A stretch of 64,000 nucleotides of DNA, taken from NCBI GenBank assembly GCA_003611875.1, contig RAYY01000009.1, positions 62,001 to 126,000 of the forward strand, read 5' to 3'. The stretch comes from a bacterium D16-56. Its GTDB lineage: Bacteria > Bacillota > Clostridia > Lachnospirales > Lachnospiraceae. The notes below the pieces were generated by a model that ran no database searches, was not told the DNA's origin, and saw nothing but the letters and a program-made list of their open reading frames with translations. The position numbers and the translations under genes are program-made. Below, in pieces: positions 35,088 through 44,438 of this stretch (positions are counted from its first letter, which is position 1; each line of letters begins with the position of its first letter).

Positions 35088-35576
35088 CTACTCCCGGCGA
35101 ATCTCCCCGCAGGCAATCATTGCCCCTGAATTTCCTGAAGGCTGTGTGGTAAAATCATCTGCATGTGCATGGATTATAACAAATTTCCCGATGATTTCCC
35201 GGATATCAAACCGTTTATCATAAAAAGCCGTCCAAGCATACCCTTGATTTCCCAAAAGAGGAAGCAGGTCTCCTGCATGTTCTGGATGCGGCTGATTTGC
35301 AGGATTAAAATGGCCGTCGATCTGGGAAAAATTGCCCTGGCAGCTGCTCCCGTTATGAATATGCATGGCATAAAAGCCAGAGGAATTCTGCATATTGATG
35401 TTGGGAAGCCCAAACATCTCTGCCTCTACCAAAACACCGCCATAAGGGGTCCCATAAAATTTTACAAGTCCGGAAAGCTCAGGGGCCTCCCTGCCTCCCC
35501 TCACCCAGGCCATAGCCTGAGGCTTCGTATTTCCTAAAAGATAAACAAATGATTGACGCGGTGTGAAATTTTCCAT
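35088..35576 (-). CDS. Cu/Zn superoxide dismutase family protein
   Basis: 162 residues. Copper and zinc ligands are visible as AMHIHNGSSC, DGHFNPANQPHPEHAGD and VIIHAHADDFTTQPSGNSG, with the two cysteines (SSC and IACGEI) placed for the usual disulfide. There is no signal peptide, so it would act in the cytosol unless exported in another way. Unusual in strict anaerobes but found in Lachnospiraceae. Single gene with its own terminator. Confidence 0.88.
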   Translation of the reverse strand: MENFTPRQSFVYLLGNTKPQAMAWVRGGREAPELSGLVKFYGTPYGGVLVEAEMFGLPNINMQNSSGFYAMHIHNGSSCQGNFSQIDGHFNPANQPHPEHAGDLLPLLGNQGYAWTAFYDKRFDIREIIGKFVIIHAHADDFTTQPSGNSGAMIACGEIRRE

Positions 35577-35794
35577 AGAACAGAAATCCCTTTTCTTTCA
35601 TCCTATGCATCCGAAATTTCTGCTGTGAAAGGTATTGTTATTTCAGAATCCGGTATCATTTTCTTGTAATTTTCTAAATCATTATGGGACATACCTTCAT
35701 GTTTTTCAACGGGTTATGGAAAACCAGAAGCTCCAGATAGAATGGAACAAAGAATACAGATTGGTATTCTTTATTCCTGGTAATCTGTTTTACA

Positions 35795-35926
35795 TCACCT
35801 TCCGTATTCCAGGAACTGCTCCCGTGTCATCCCCGCATACTGCGCCGCTTTTTCAATCGATATGTCACCTGTCCTTACCTGATCTGCTAATAGTTCCATC
35901 ATCCCTTGCTCCCGGATCATCTGCAT
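35795..35926 (-). pseudogene. C-terminal gene fragment, unknown family
   Basis: A 43-codon frame encodes a helical end containing MELLADQVRTGDISIEKAAQ and AGMTREQFLEYGR. Tails of this kind (SIEKAA..AGM..EEF) occur at the end of several Lachnospiraceae proteins, but the parent gene cannot be named. No RBS is seen. Confidence 0.35.
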
Positions 35927-36089
35927 GGTCTCTGTTTACCGCTGCCACCCTAAAGCCTCCTGATTGGGGTGTGTCCCAAAAATTCAGAATCGATTTTTAT
36001 ACTGACATTATACCGAAAGGACACTTAAAAACAATATATTATTAATCTATGGATGGAACATCCAGGGACAGACAGTCATGTTATATTGC

Positions 36090-36335
36090 AGCGAAACATC
36101 TGCCGTTCTTTTTCTCTGATAAAAGAACCACCGCCTTTTAAAATCTCCCGGCACCGTTCATCAATCCTTGCATATTCTTCTTTGTAAAATTCCCAAGGAT
36201 GAGGGTTGATCCCCCAGACAAATCCCGCACTGCAGCAAAACCATTGTCTAAAACCAATGAGCTTCCTGCTTCAGCAACCTCGCGGCCTACAATCTCCACA
36301 GGCTTTAATCCTGGCAGTCTCTGACCTATAACGGC
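36090..36335 (-). pseudogene. Degenerate coding remnant, unknown
   Basis: Two overlapping frames give protein-like text: LKPVEIVGREVAEAGSSL in one and INPHPWEFYKEEYARIDE then CREILKGGGSF in another, as if a frameshift joins them. No start, RBS or recognised family. Confidence 0.3.
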
Positions 36336-36837
36336 TTATATTGTACATTCATACCTCGTATATTTTACGTGCCGAAGAAAGGCTTGGTTTTTACATGAAT
36401 TTCTCGGCACAACCTCCTATATACAGTTATCAATGTCCGTGTATGGAGCGGTTATTGCAATCAATGTTATAGCAACCTTTAGTTTTGAGTCCTTAACTCA
36501 TCATCGAAAGCGAATAGGATTGCGGCCACATTATTTCAAGACTATAAAGCCTACTGAATATCAAACTATGTACCTTTTGCCGGAATACCAATCAACGAAA
36601 GACATGACGGATGATTAACTTGTAAATCTTGCACCTTGCCGTGCAAAACTTTAATCGGCAAAGGGCTGTGGCAATTTTATATCTGACCTCATTACTATTT
36701 GACGTTTCACTTTCGTATGAAAAATCGGAACAAAGCACTACAGAATTTTGTATGGAAAATTGTATGAAAATTTGTATATATATCAAATCCTTTAGTTCTT
36801 TATCGAAAGGGTATCTTAGAACACTACACACTAAACA

Positions 36838-36882
36838 CAAAAACCTTATAAATATGGAGTTCTTCCATACTTACAAGGTTTT
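36838..36882 (-). terminator. Terminator after tRNA-Gln
   Basis: AAAACCTT and AAGGTTTT arms with an inner ATGGA/TCCAT stem form a long imperfect hairpin followed by T's on the minus strand, just past the tRNA 3' end. Confidence 0.7.
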
Positions 36883-36886
36883 CTAG

Positions 36887-36959
36887 CTGGGCTAGCTGGA
36901 TTCGAACCAGCGAAATGCAGGAGTCAAAGTCCTGTGCCTTACCGCTTGGCGATAGCCCA
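36887..36959 (-). tRNA. tRNA-Gln (anticodon TTG)
   Basis: 73 bases folding into a cloverleaf: acceptor TGGGCTA/TAGCCCA, anticodon stem CAGGA/TCCTG with loop CTTTGAC, and T-loop GGTTCGAATCC. CCA is not encoded. Reads codon CAA. Confidence 0.93.
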
Positions 36960-37104
36960 AAATCAAGGTCCTCAAGGCTTTTTGGTTCTTTTTTAGACAC
37001 CATTTTCACACACTTGCCTTGAGTTCTTTCTTATAATAGCATAGTTTTTATGGGTTTGCAAGCTAAAAACATATCCACATGGCATAATATCCTCTTTTTT
37101 GCAT

Positions 37105-37183
37105 ACCAATCAGGAAAACTCGGCGGGCGCTTTTGGCATACCTGCTTTTAAATCGCCTCCGGCGATGGGACTCTCACGGTAAT
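37105..37183 (+). repeat. Dispersed palindromic repeat, copy B (5'-truncated)
   Basis: Contains the second half of the repeat: CGGCGGGCGC, TTTTGGCATACC, then the AAATCGCCTCCGGCGATGGG hairpin and a CTCTCACGGTAA end. The first arm of the large hairpin is missing. Confidence 0.75.
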
Positions 37184-37303
37184 GGGTAAAGGTCCCCGCC
37201 AAGTCTCCTGCCATATTTCCGGATCATCAAGTTCAATCAGCTTACCAGATATATAAAGATACATAGCTAGTACAGCCTTGCCACATTAATCAGATTACAA
37301 TTT

Positions 37304-38278
37304 TTATAGGAAGCTTTTACCATAAGGTTTTTCATATACAGTATCAAATATGCTTATTTGCTTCACTTTAAGAGATTTTAATTTACGCTCTGTTATTATA
37401 TCTTGATCTGATATATCACTACACAGTATAGGCGATTTAGGATCATACTGTTTGCAATTATGCTGAACCTTATTATCTGAATCATTCGCATAACAATATC
37501 TGCATCCATTCCCACATGTGTTATAGGAACCGATTTCAACACTCTCAATACACCCACATTCACTTCTCTGATTTTTATCCTTTTGTGCTTTTATCTTACA
37601 GCCAATTATTTTTTCTATCAACTGTTGATCAATGCAGCAATTGTGTTCCATTCCACATGCAGACAAGTCAATACCTTCCGCACAAGTTGCAATTTTCATA
37701 TTATTTTCTCCGGCAATGTACGACAATTTTAATGCAAATTCTTCTAAACGATGCTTTCCCATATGAATCATATTTACTCCCTGCATATTCCTCTTTGTTT
37801 TTGTATACAAGTCAACAAAGCTTATCACAACTTTATCTGTATATCCACTTAAAGAGTTTGCTATCGTCCGAAAAGCTTTAATATGATACGCATCTGTATA
37901 TTGTTCTGTAAATATTATTGGATCATATCTCCAGATCATTTTCTCCCTTCCTATTTTTAAAGATAAGTTCCTAAAAACATCTATCAATATTTTTCTTTTA
38001 TCTGGCAAATTTGGCTCTATATCTTTACCATAGCCTGTTAAAGTAAATTGAAAATAATAAGAATAGCTTTGCAGATCGTTTATTTTGTCCAACATTGGCA
38101 AAGGATTTTTTGTCCAAAACACAATACAATCCACTAATTGAGGGGACAAATCAATTTTACTTATTTGATGGACATTCATAGGATTTCTAACATATACAAA
38201 TCCTTCTTTCAATCGATTTACAAACCATTCAAAATAATAATTCGGAATGTCAGTTCTCCTGCTCACACTTAAAATCAT
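37304..38278 (-). CDS. DUF1848 family protein with C-terminal Fe-S motif
   Basis: 324 residues. N-terminus ILSVSRRTDIPNYYFEWF and the NPMNVHQI and FWTKNPLPML segments match DUF1848. The C-terminal part has a cysteine cluster (CGCIESVEIGSYNTCGNGCR followed by YCYAN) suited to a [4Fe-4S] cluster, resembling a radical-SAM-like site at the wrong end. AGAGGTG precedes the ATG at 38278. AT-rich, no operon partner. Function unknown. Confidence 0.85.
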   Translation of the reverse strand: MILSVSRRTDIPNYYFEWFVNRLKEGFVYVRNPMNVHQISKIDLSPQLVDCIVFWTKNPLPMLDKINDLQSYSYYFQFTLTGYGKDIEPNLPDKRKILIDVFRNLSLKIGREKMIWRYDPIIFTEQYTDAYHIKAFRTIANSLSGYTDKVVISFVDLYTKTKRNMQGVNMIHMGKHRLEEFALKLSYIAGENNMKIATCAEGIDLSACGMEHNCCIDQQLIEKIIGCKIKAQKDKNQRSECGCIESVEIGSYNTCGNGCRYCYANDSDNKVQHNCKQYDPKSPILCSDISDQDIITERKLKSLKVKQISIFDTVYEKPYGKSFL

Positions 38279-38370
38279 TAAAACACCTCTACCATATATT
38301 TTATATTAAGTCCAAGATATAAATTCAATAGTTTCTCCCATTACAAAATCTGTTCACAAAAATCTGTTTT

Positions 38371-38882
38371 CTAACTCTCAAACGTTATTGTTTCAGGAAT
38401 TTTATCATTATTTAACGAATCCATTTTTAATCCTGCTGTTTGCATAGCTTCTACTACTAAAATATTTCCTTCAATGACAATGCCATCCTCCACACAGATC
38501 AGATTGACGCCATAGTCCTGCATCCGCTGTAAAGAGGTCAGTACATCAGCGGCGTTCCTACCGAAATGGGACAGCTTGAACACAAGTACAAAACTTACAT
38601 TGTCCTTACCTGACTCAATATCTCGAAATATTTTCAGAAATTCTGGAGAAATCCAAATGGCGAAGGACATGGCAATGTCCGTGTGGGCATAAGTCCCGTC
38701 ATAACGGCCCGTCTTGACTACAATGCCGATAGCGTCCACTCCGGCAATCCATTTGCTGGGAGACATAGTGAAGGCATATGTTCCAGCCTGACCTCTAAAC
38801 CCGTCAAATTCGACGAGTTTAAAATTAGGATTGTCGCTCTTATAGCGGACGATGTCGGTCAGTGAAATGAACTCAAAAAATA
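38371..38882 (-). pseudogene. KilA-N / serine-recombinase chimeric remnant
   Basis: Reading from 38882, the frame starts with EFISLTDIVRYKSDN and NFKLVEFDGFRGQAG and continues with SPSKWIAG and GTYAHTDIAMSFAIWIS, the KilA-N DNA-binding domain with its middle missing. Directly after it comes SFVLVFKLSHFGRNAADVL and GVNLICVEDGI, which is the catalytic-domain end of a large serine recombinase, with an unmatched tail. The 131-residue ORF (from 38766) is therefore a join of two mobile-element genes, not a normal protein. No RBS is seen. Confidence 0.75.
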
Positions 38883-38898
38883 GTTTTCCATAAAATAC

Positions 38899-40620
38899 TC
38901 AAAATCTCAATCCATTTTCAATTCTAAACAGTTTTTCTTGTTGGGAAAGTTCTATTGCAATATGTGCTTTGTCTAATACAGCCACTGGTAATTTGTCCTT
39001 TAATATAGAAATTACTAACTGGATATTTTTATTTTGTACAAATTCTGCAACCTTAATTAATTGATTATCATGCATAAGTTCTTTCTTATCATTGAGCAAA
39101 AAATGTAAACACGGAAGTTGTTCCTCATCAGCAAACAATAAATATGCCAAATCAAAACATAAAATTTCTTCCTGTTTCTTACCAGAACTCATATTAGCAT
39201 TAAAGGCATTAAATTTATAAAATTGTTGTTCTTTTTTGTTTGTTTCTTTTTTAAACGTAAGTGCATATTTTTCTCCATATAATTCTTGTGAAATATTAGA
39301 AAAAATTTTATTAAATTTTATAACCTGCTCCTTTAACAGAATTTCAAAGTCTCCTGAAAAAAGATAATTATCTATATTATCAATTTCCTCATTAAGTGTA
39401 TCAATATTTTTTCAACTTCATTTAATTGAGAAATTATGCTTTCATACTCACCTTTTATTCTATATTTCTCATTCAATTCAAAAATTATTTTTTCTAATTC
39501 TTCAAAAGAGTCCCCTTTAGCAACTTCATCTGTCAATTCTTTTTCTTTCCTTAGTAATATGGATAATTCCTCTTGTGAGTCTTGCAACTTCTGAATTAAT
39601 TCAGGCAAATCTTGAGAAATATACTTTACCTTTTCTATCACCATATTATTATGAAAAGCAACTAAATCTTCAAATGTTTTTTGAACACCAGAAATGTTCT
39701 CTGCCACTTCTTCATATAACAATCTTAATTGTTGCAAATCAATATGCGAAATGCTTTGTTCTAAATCCCTCTGAGATTCTTCTATTAAATTCTTACGAAT
39801 TCCAAGTTTGCTGATTAATGCACTTGTTCTATTAATATTATATTTAACAATATTAAGTTGCTCCAAATCTTCTTCTAATGTTTTATTCAAATTAAAAGAT
39901 GCCTTTTTTTCATTAAAAGCATCAATTTCATCATCAACCAAATCTAATGCTATTTCATAGGTTGTTTTTGTTTGCTTTTTTCTAAATGCTCTCTAAATGT
40001 TTTTTCTTGATTGATTTTAGTAACTAGTGCCTGTTTTTTGCCCCTTCATTAAAAGTACATCCTAACAAATATAAATATAATGTTTCATGTTCTACATCTG
40101 AAGTAAACTTATCCAACGTTTTTAAAGTATTATTTATGCTATCATCTTTATAACGGATATTATGAGATATAATTTGTCTAAAACTAGGTTTTTCGACATC
40201 TTTATCTGGTATTATATTTTTTTCTAATTCATCTTCAAAATCTTTATCAAGAACAGTTTTTCCATTAATTTTTCTAACAGCCTTTTTTCTTTGCAAAAAA
40301 TTCCTCTGAATTTCTAATTGTTTCGCGTTTGAATCATTTAAGTCTTCAGTTAAAATAAGCTTAATTTCTATTTCCTCATCACACAAAAAATTTTTTACAA
40401 CATCATAAGTTTCTTTTTTATTTTCTGTATCTGTATAAATTATACTCCCTTTCGCCCCCAAGCAAAAATCGATCAATTTTAAGACCGTTGTTTTTCCAAC
40501 ATTATTTCCTGTTGATTTAGTATCTTCGGCAGGGGTATCATCAATAATTATATTTAGCCCAGAGTAAAAGTCTATTTTTTTCACACTTCTTTGATAAAAT
40601 TCTACCACTGATGAATACAA
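38899..40620 (-). pseudogene. DUF2326-family SMC-like ATPase, three frameshifts
   Basis: Three ORF pieces read as one gene. Piece 1 (40024-40620) carries a Walker A-like GNNVGKTTVLKLIDFCLG; piece 2 (39372-39941) is a coiled coil; the end (38899-39192 and upstream) has SSGKKQEEILCFDLAYLLF and CLHFLLNDKKELMHDNQL, the conserved DUF2326 C-terminus. Frames change near 40041, 39978 and 39400, each in a run of A's. The 5' end lacks an RBS and a normal start. DUF2326 ATPases belong to ABC-three-component defence-like systems; the partner genes are absent here. Either a decayed gene or homopolymer sequencing errors. Confidence 0.75.
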
Positions 40621-40673
40621 TAAGTCAACCTATCAATACTTTGCAGATATCAATAATACCCTCCTCCTTCATC

Positions 40674-40832
40674 TTAAATTATTACCCCAAAATATTTCAA
40701 CGCATCCTTTATCGCTTCCACTTTCTCCGCTGTCGGATGCTTCCCCGGCTGTTTCAATTTCTCTACCGCATTCGGAGCATCATACATCGGCAAATCCTAA
40801 CTCCCTCTTTATCTCTGCAATATATATAGTAG
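40674..40832 (-). pseudogene. Stray gene tail homologous to the rlmD C-terminus
   Basis: With one frameshift it reads IYIAEIKRELGFAD then YDAPNAVEKLKQPGKHPTAE and AIKDALKYFGVII. This lines up with the last about 50 residues of the rlmD product (LYIAQVKQKCGI to AIREALKYFKMIS). It directly abuts the broken doc gene. It may be a diverged copy of the rlmD 3' end or of another gene sharing this domain. Confidence 0.6.
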
Positions 40833-41083
40833 AAATTGTAACGATAACGTGATTGCAAGCCTTTTATTGCTGTCAGCAAAACAGTGAAATTCACAGGTGC
40901 AAAAGAATAAATGTGTCAGCTTATCACGAATGTCGGATAATATTCATCGTTTTGTATATGCTGCAAAACACTGTCAAGCTTTCCAATATCCAAGTATTCA
41001 TAGATTCCACCGCCACTGTATTTGATGGTCTTTTTATGTATTACCTCTGCTTGTTCGAGCGTTAAATAAATAATCCCGTCCAT
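40826..41083 (-). pseudogene. doc: Doc/Fic-type toxin, frameshifted and truncated
   Basis: From ATG 41083: MDGIIYLTLEQAEVIHKKTI and GGGIYEYLDIGKLDSVLQHI, then a frameshift near 40925, then DKLTHLFFCTCEFHCFADSNKR. The Fic motif is seen as HCFADSNKR. After LSLQFLL the gene is cut and joined to an unrelated tail. Doc toxins AMPylate or phosphorylate a translation factor. It begins two bases after the stop of the upstream gene. Inactive as read. Confidence 0.75.
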
Positions 41084-41084
41084 T

Positions 41085-42100
41085 TTAATCCCGCTCCTTT
41101 AACCTGCGTAAAACTTCTTGATTTTCCTGCATCAGCTTGTCCAATTCATCCCCTGCAACACCCAGAAATTTTTCATATTCATCTTTATCCAGAGGTTGTA
41201 TATACTCTGATAATTGATAATGAAAGGCATCCCTTAGTGCCATATCACGACTCGCCATTTTTACTCGTCCGCGTTGGATGAGTGGCTTCCACAGTGCCAT
41301 ATTTTCAAAACATCTAAACAATTCTTCCGCTTCCTGTTGTGTTAAAATATGGTCCACTCGTTCATATTCACACTTTATAGCATCGGCAAGACCGCTCTCA
41401 TAGGCTGCGATAATATCCAATATTTCACTATAAAAAGTATCTCGAACCTTATCATTTGCTTTCAAATCCAAAATTTTCTTATACTCTTTTTCTTTTTCCC
41501 TAAATATACTTCCATATATCATATCAGTAAAATGAGCATATTTATATCGATTATCTTCCACATAGTTTTTTAACGCATCAGTAAATTGCCTACGGTAATT
41601 ATCTTCTTGCAAAGAGGAAAAAACAAAATCTTTATCCCGCTGGTTAATATATTTTGTTCCGCCGACTGTCTTACGATTAATGAGGTCAATAACTATATCC
41701 AACATCAACTGTCGCAAGGCTCTTGCTTTATCACTTTCAGATAAAAGCATAGCCATATTCAAAAATGCACGAAAATCAAATACTCCAAGCACTGTTGTTT
41801 TGGTAGAGACACAAATGTCCTTACCAGAATCCTTTACGGATTCTAAAAAATCTTTTAGTTTTTTCCCACGAAGCACCTGATAGCCATTTGCAGAAAGTTC
41901 TTCTCCATTTTGTTCCAAATAGCGACTAATTGTTCTTATATCAACTTCAAAAAATTAGCTGTCATTTCGCGAGTTACAAAGATTTTACCATCCCATAAAA
42001 TACCATCTATTCCTGACTTCTGTTGTATTTCGTCAATGGCAATTTCATTATTTAATATATTTTGTCTGTCCAGCCTTGAATTTGTTAAATCTTTTGCCAT
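41085..42100 (-). pseudogene. RhuM-like DNA-binding protein, one frameshift; doc partner
   Basis: ATG 42100 follows AGGAGG. The frame runs to TREMTANFLKLI (stop 41936); the rest continues in the next frame as FFEVDIRTISRYLEQNG, GEELSANGYQVLRGKKLKDF, and on to the end at 41085. One missing base in a T6 run near 41950 explains the break. The first part looks like a small helix-turn-helix domain; residues after about 80 form a helical domain common next to doc genes in Clostridia. It is the likely antitoxin or regulator of the doc gene. A sequencing error is possible because the remainder (277 codons) is fully open. Confidence 0.6.
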
Positions 42101-42122
42101 ACTTAACCTCCTGTTCAACGAG

Positions 42123-43838
42123 TTATGAAATCATCTTAAAATATTTCAATGCCTCCCTAATGGCCCTTTCCTTCTCAGGCGGGCACTTTGGCTGTCTAAA
42201 GTTTTCCGATTTCGGCAGGTTATAATTTGCCCTCTCAATAATCCCACATTTCTGCTTTACCTGTGCGATATACAAGCTGCTGACTTTCAATCCGCTTTGC
42301 TTGAGAACATAATCCTTGATTTCCTCATATGTTGCTTTACTCTCTGCCGCCGTCAAATCAATTTCATCCATCTCTAATTCCACATTGATATGCTTCAACT
42401 TTTTTGATTTAAGTTTTGAGAGCAACACGATACTTTCCACATTCCCAGTAAACGGAAACATATCCACACAGCACCCCCGCTCCACCCGATACCCATTCCC
42501 CACAAGCACTTCCAAATCCCGGGCCAAGCTGGTAGGCTTACACGACACATAGACCATGCTGTCCACACCAAACCCGATAATCCTTTGAAGCGCCTTGGGA
42601 TGGACTCCGTCACGAGGAGGATCCAATATAATTATATCCGGTTTTTCCTCAATCTCTCCCACCACCTTCAGCACATCCCCGGCAAGAAACTCACAATTTG
42701 CAAGACCATTGCGCTCTGCATTTTCCCGTGCCGCTTCTACGGCTTCATTCACAATCTCCACTCCCACAACTCGCTTCGCCACAGGAGAGGTGATCTGAGC
42801 AATCGTTCCGGTTCCGCTGTAAAGATCAAATACTACCTTATCCCTGGTATCCCCCACATATTCCCGCACCGTCTCATACAGCACCTCCGCGCCCAAGGAA
42901 TTTGTCTGAAAAAAAGAAAACGGAGTAATACGAAACTTCATTCCCAAAAGTTCCTCATAAAAATAATCCCTGCCCGTCAAAATCTCCGTCTCATCACTTT
43001 GCACCACGTCTGCCAGACTGTCATTTTTAATATGAAGAATCCCCGCAAAGCTTCCGTCCAGCTCCAGCCTTTCCAGCTCCTGGCGCCATCCCTCCAGAAG
43101 CTCCTGTTCTGTCTGCTTTTCTGTGGCTTCTTCTGTCATTTCTGTTCCCGAAAGCTCAAAATCCTTTCCTATCTTCCAGTACGTCTGCGTTGTCGTCACC
43201 AGCCCCACCAGAATCTCTCCGGTCTTCACTGCCCTGCGCACCAGCAAATGCCTCAGATACCCTTTATGCTGCAGCTTTCTATAATAGGTTGTCCCGGCTG
43301 CGTCAAAATAGTCTAATGTTGCCCTCAAAATGCGGCAGAAGTCAGAATGCACGATCTGACACTGTTCTGTCGTAACAATATCGTAAAAGCTTCCCCGCCG
43401 ATGCATTCCCAATGCCAGAGGGCCATCCTTATATTCATCTCCAAAAGAAAATTCCATCTTGTTTCGATAAGCGTCTGAAACCGGACTTCCCTTCATCCCT
43501 TCAAATCCCCAATCGCCGCATACTCTATCTACCAGCTCTTTTACCTGTCTTTCCTTCAGTCTCAGCTGCTCCTCATAGGGAAGGCTCTGATACAAACACC
43601 CTCCGCAGGATCCAAAATGAGGACAGACCCCTTCTGTTTTCTCCAAAGGCGACTTCTTCAGCACCTCCAATAACCGTCCCTCTATTCTTCCCTTCTGTTT
43701 TTTATTGACAGCAAATCGGATTTCCTGCCCGGGAAGGACATTCTTTACAATCACTTTTTCCCCATCAATCCAAAGGATTCCTTTATTTGGGAAATCAATA
43801 GCATCCACAATACCTTTATAGATCTCTCCTTTTTTCAT
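42123..43838 (-). CDS. rlmD: 23S rRNA (uracil-5-)-methyltransferase RlmD/RlmCD-like
   Basis: 571 residues. N-terminal TRAM domain (about 1-60), the four-Cys [4Fe-4S] pattern in CPHFGSCGGCLYQ, SAM motif in VFDLYSGTGTIAQ, DPPRDGVHPKAL and the catalytic Cys in YVSCKPTSLARDL. After residue about 490 comes an extra 75-residue C-terminal domain found also as a stray copy at 40674. The ATG at 43838 has AAGGAGG nine bases upstream, better than 43847. rRNA methyltransferase genes of this type are known integration hot spots in Firmicutes, and the accessory region begins right at its 3' end. Confidence 0.9.
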   Translation of the reverse strand: MKKGEIYKGIVDAIDFPNKGILWIDGEKVIVKNVLPGQEIRFAVNKKQKGRIEGRLLEVLKKSPLEKTEGVCPHFGSCGGCLYQSLPYEEQLRLKERQVKELVDRVCGDWGFEGMKGSPVSDAYRNKMEFSFGDEYKDGPLALGMHRRGSFYDIVTTEQCQIVHSDFCRILRATLDYFDAAGTTYYRKLQHKGYLRHLLVRRAVKTGEILVGLVTTTQTYWKIGKDFELSGTEMTEEATEKQTEQELLEGWRQELERLELDGSFAGILHIKNDSLADVVQSDETEILTGRDYFYEELLGMKFRITPFSFFQTNSLGAEVLYETVREYVGDTRDKVVFDLYSGTGTIAQITSPVAKRVVGVEIVNEAVEAARENAERNGLANCEFLAGDVLKVVGEIEEKPDIIILDPPRDGVHPKALQRIIGFGVDSMVYVSCKPTSLARDLEVLVGNGYRVERGCCVDMFPFTGNVESIVLLSKLKSKKLKHINVELEMDEIDLTAAESKATYEEIKDYVLKQSGLKVSSLYIAQVKQKCGIIERANYNLPKSENFRQPKCPPEKERAIREALKYFKMIS

Positions 43839-43981
43839 TTCATCCATCCTCCTTGCTTTTCAAATGCTCCTTTAATTTTCATACCTGAGATTCCCGCTTC
43901 AGCTGCATTCCCCAATTTACCGACATTCTAATAAACCACTGCTCTTTTTCATTTCCCACGCAGCATCCCACACAAAGAAAA

Positions 43982-44009
43982 AGCGTGTCCCCATTTTATG
44001 AGACACGCT
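43982..44009 (-). terminator. Terminator after the small acidic membrane protein
   Basis: AGCGTGTC and GACACGCT form an 8-bp stem, with five T's following on the minus strand, directly past the stop at 44016. Confidence 0.8.
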
Positions 44010-44015
44010 CTGTTC

Positions 44016-44324
44016 TTATTCTTCTTCCTTCTTATCCTCGGCGTCAGCAGTATCTTCCTCATCCTCAAAGAAGTCATCATCGAAGTCATCATCAAAATCG
44101 TCCTCAAAATCCTCCAGATAATCCGGAGTAAAGAAGCGGTACACGCCATATGCAATTGCCGCAACTGCTGCAACCGCGCCAATAATAGCCAGCGCCCAAA
44201 GAATACAATTTTTCTTCTTTTCCTCCTCCTCTTTTCTGTGCAGGAAATCATTCAGCTTTGTGGAATTAATGATTTCTTCCACACGATTCAGGGCATCCTT
44301 ACTCACCGTGTCAAACCTTCCCAT
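44016..44324 (-). CDS. Small membrane protein with acidic tail
   Basis: 102 residues from ATG 44324 (AAGGA ten bases upstream). An N-terminal helical region, one membrane segment (ILWALAIIGAVAAVAAIAYG, about 40-60), then a very acidic C-terminus with repeated DDF units and EE pairs. Between rlmD and pcrA, with its own terminator. No family recognised. Confidence 0.75.
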   Translation of the reverse strand: MGRFDTVSKDALNRVEEIINSTKLNDFLHRKEEEEKKKNCILWALAIIGAVAAVAAIAYGVYRFFTPDYLEDFEDDFDDDFDDDFFEDEEDTADAEDKKEEE

Positions 44325-44438
44325 TTCACTCACGTCCTTTCTATCGTCATGACACATTTTTCATGTGCATTGATTAGATTATTATACCATTACTTTTCTT
44401 TTTTTACTATCCTATTTTATTCAAATTTCAAAAAAATA

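Larger units (their letters stand above)
35577..36837. other. Gene-poor stretch with gene remnants
   Basis: About 1.26 kb without a convincing intact gene. Two short coding relics are described separately (35795-35926 and 36090-36335). The rest has short open frames on both strands without ribosome-binding sites or recognisable motifs. Confidence 0.6.

Noticed and set aside
36400-36840. Short ORFs at 36433-36618 and 36592-36840 as genes
   Set aside because: No ribosome-binding site, no recognisable motif, and they overlap each other on opposite strands.
37304-38278. DUF1848 protein as a true radical SAM enzyme
   Set aside because: The cysteine cluster is at the C-terminus and lacks the standard CxxxCxxC spacing in a SAM barrel; only an Fe-S site is supported.
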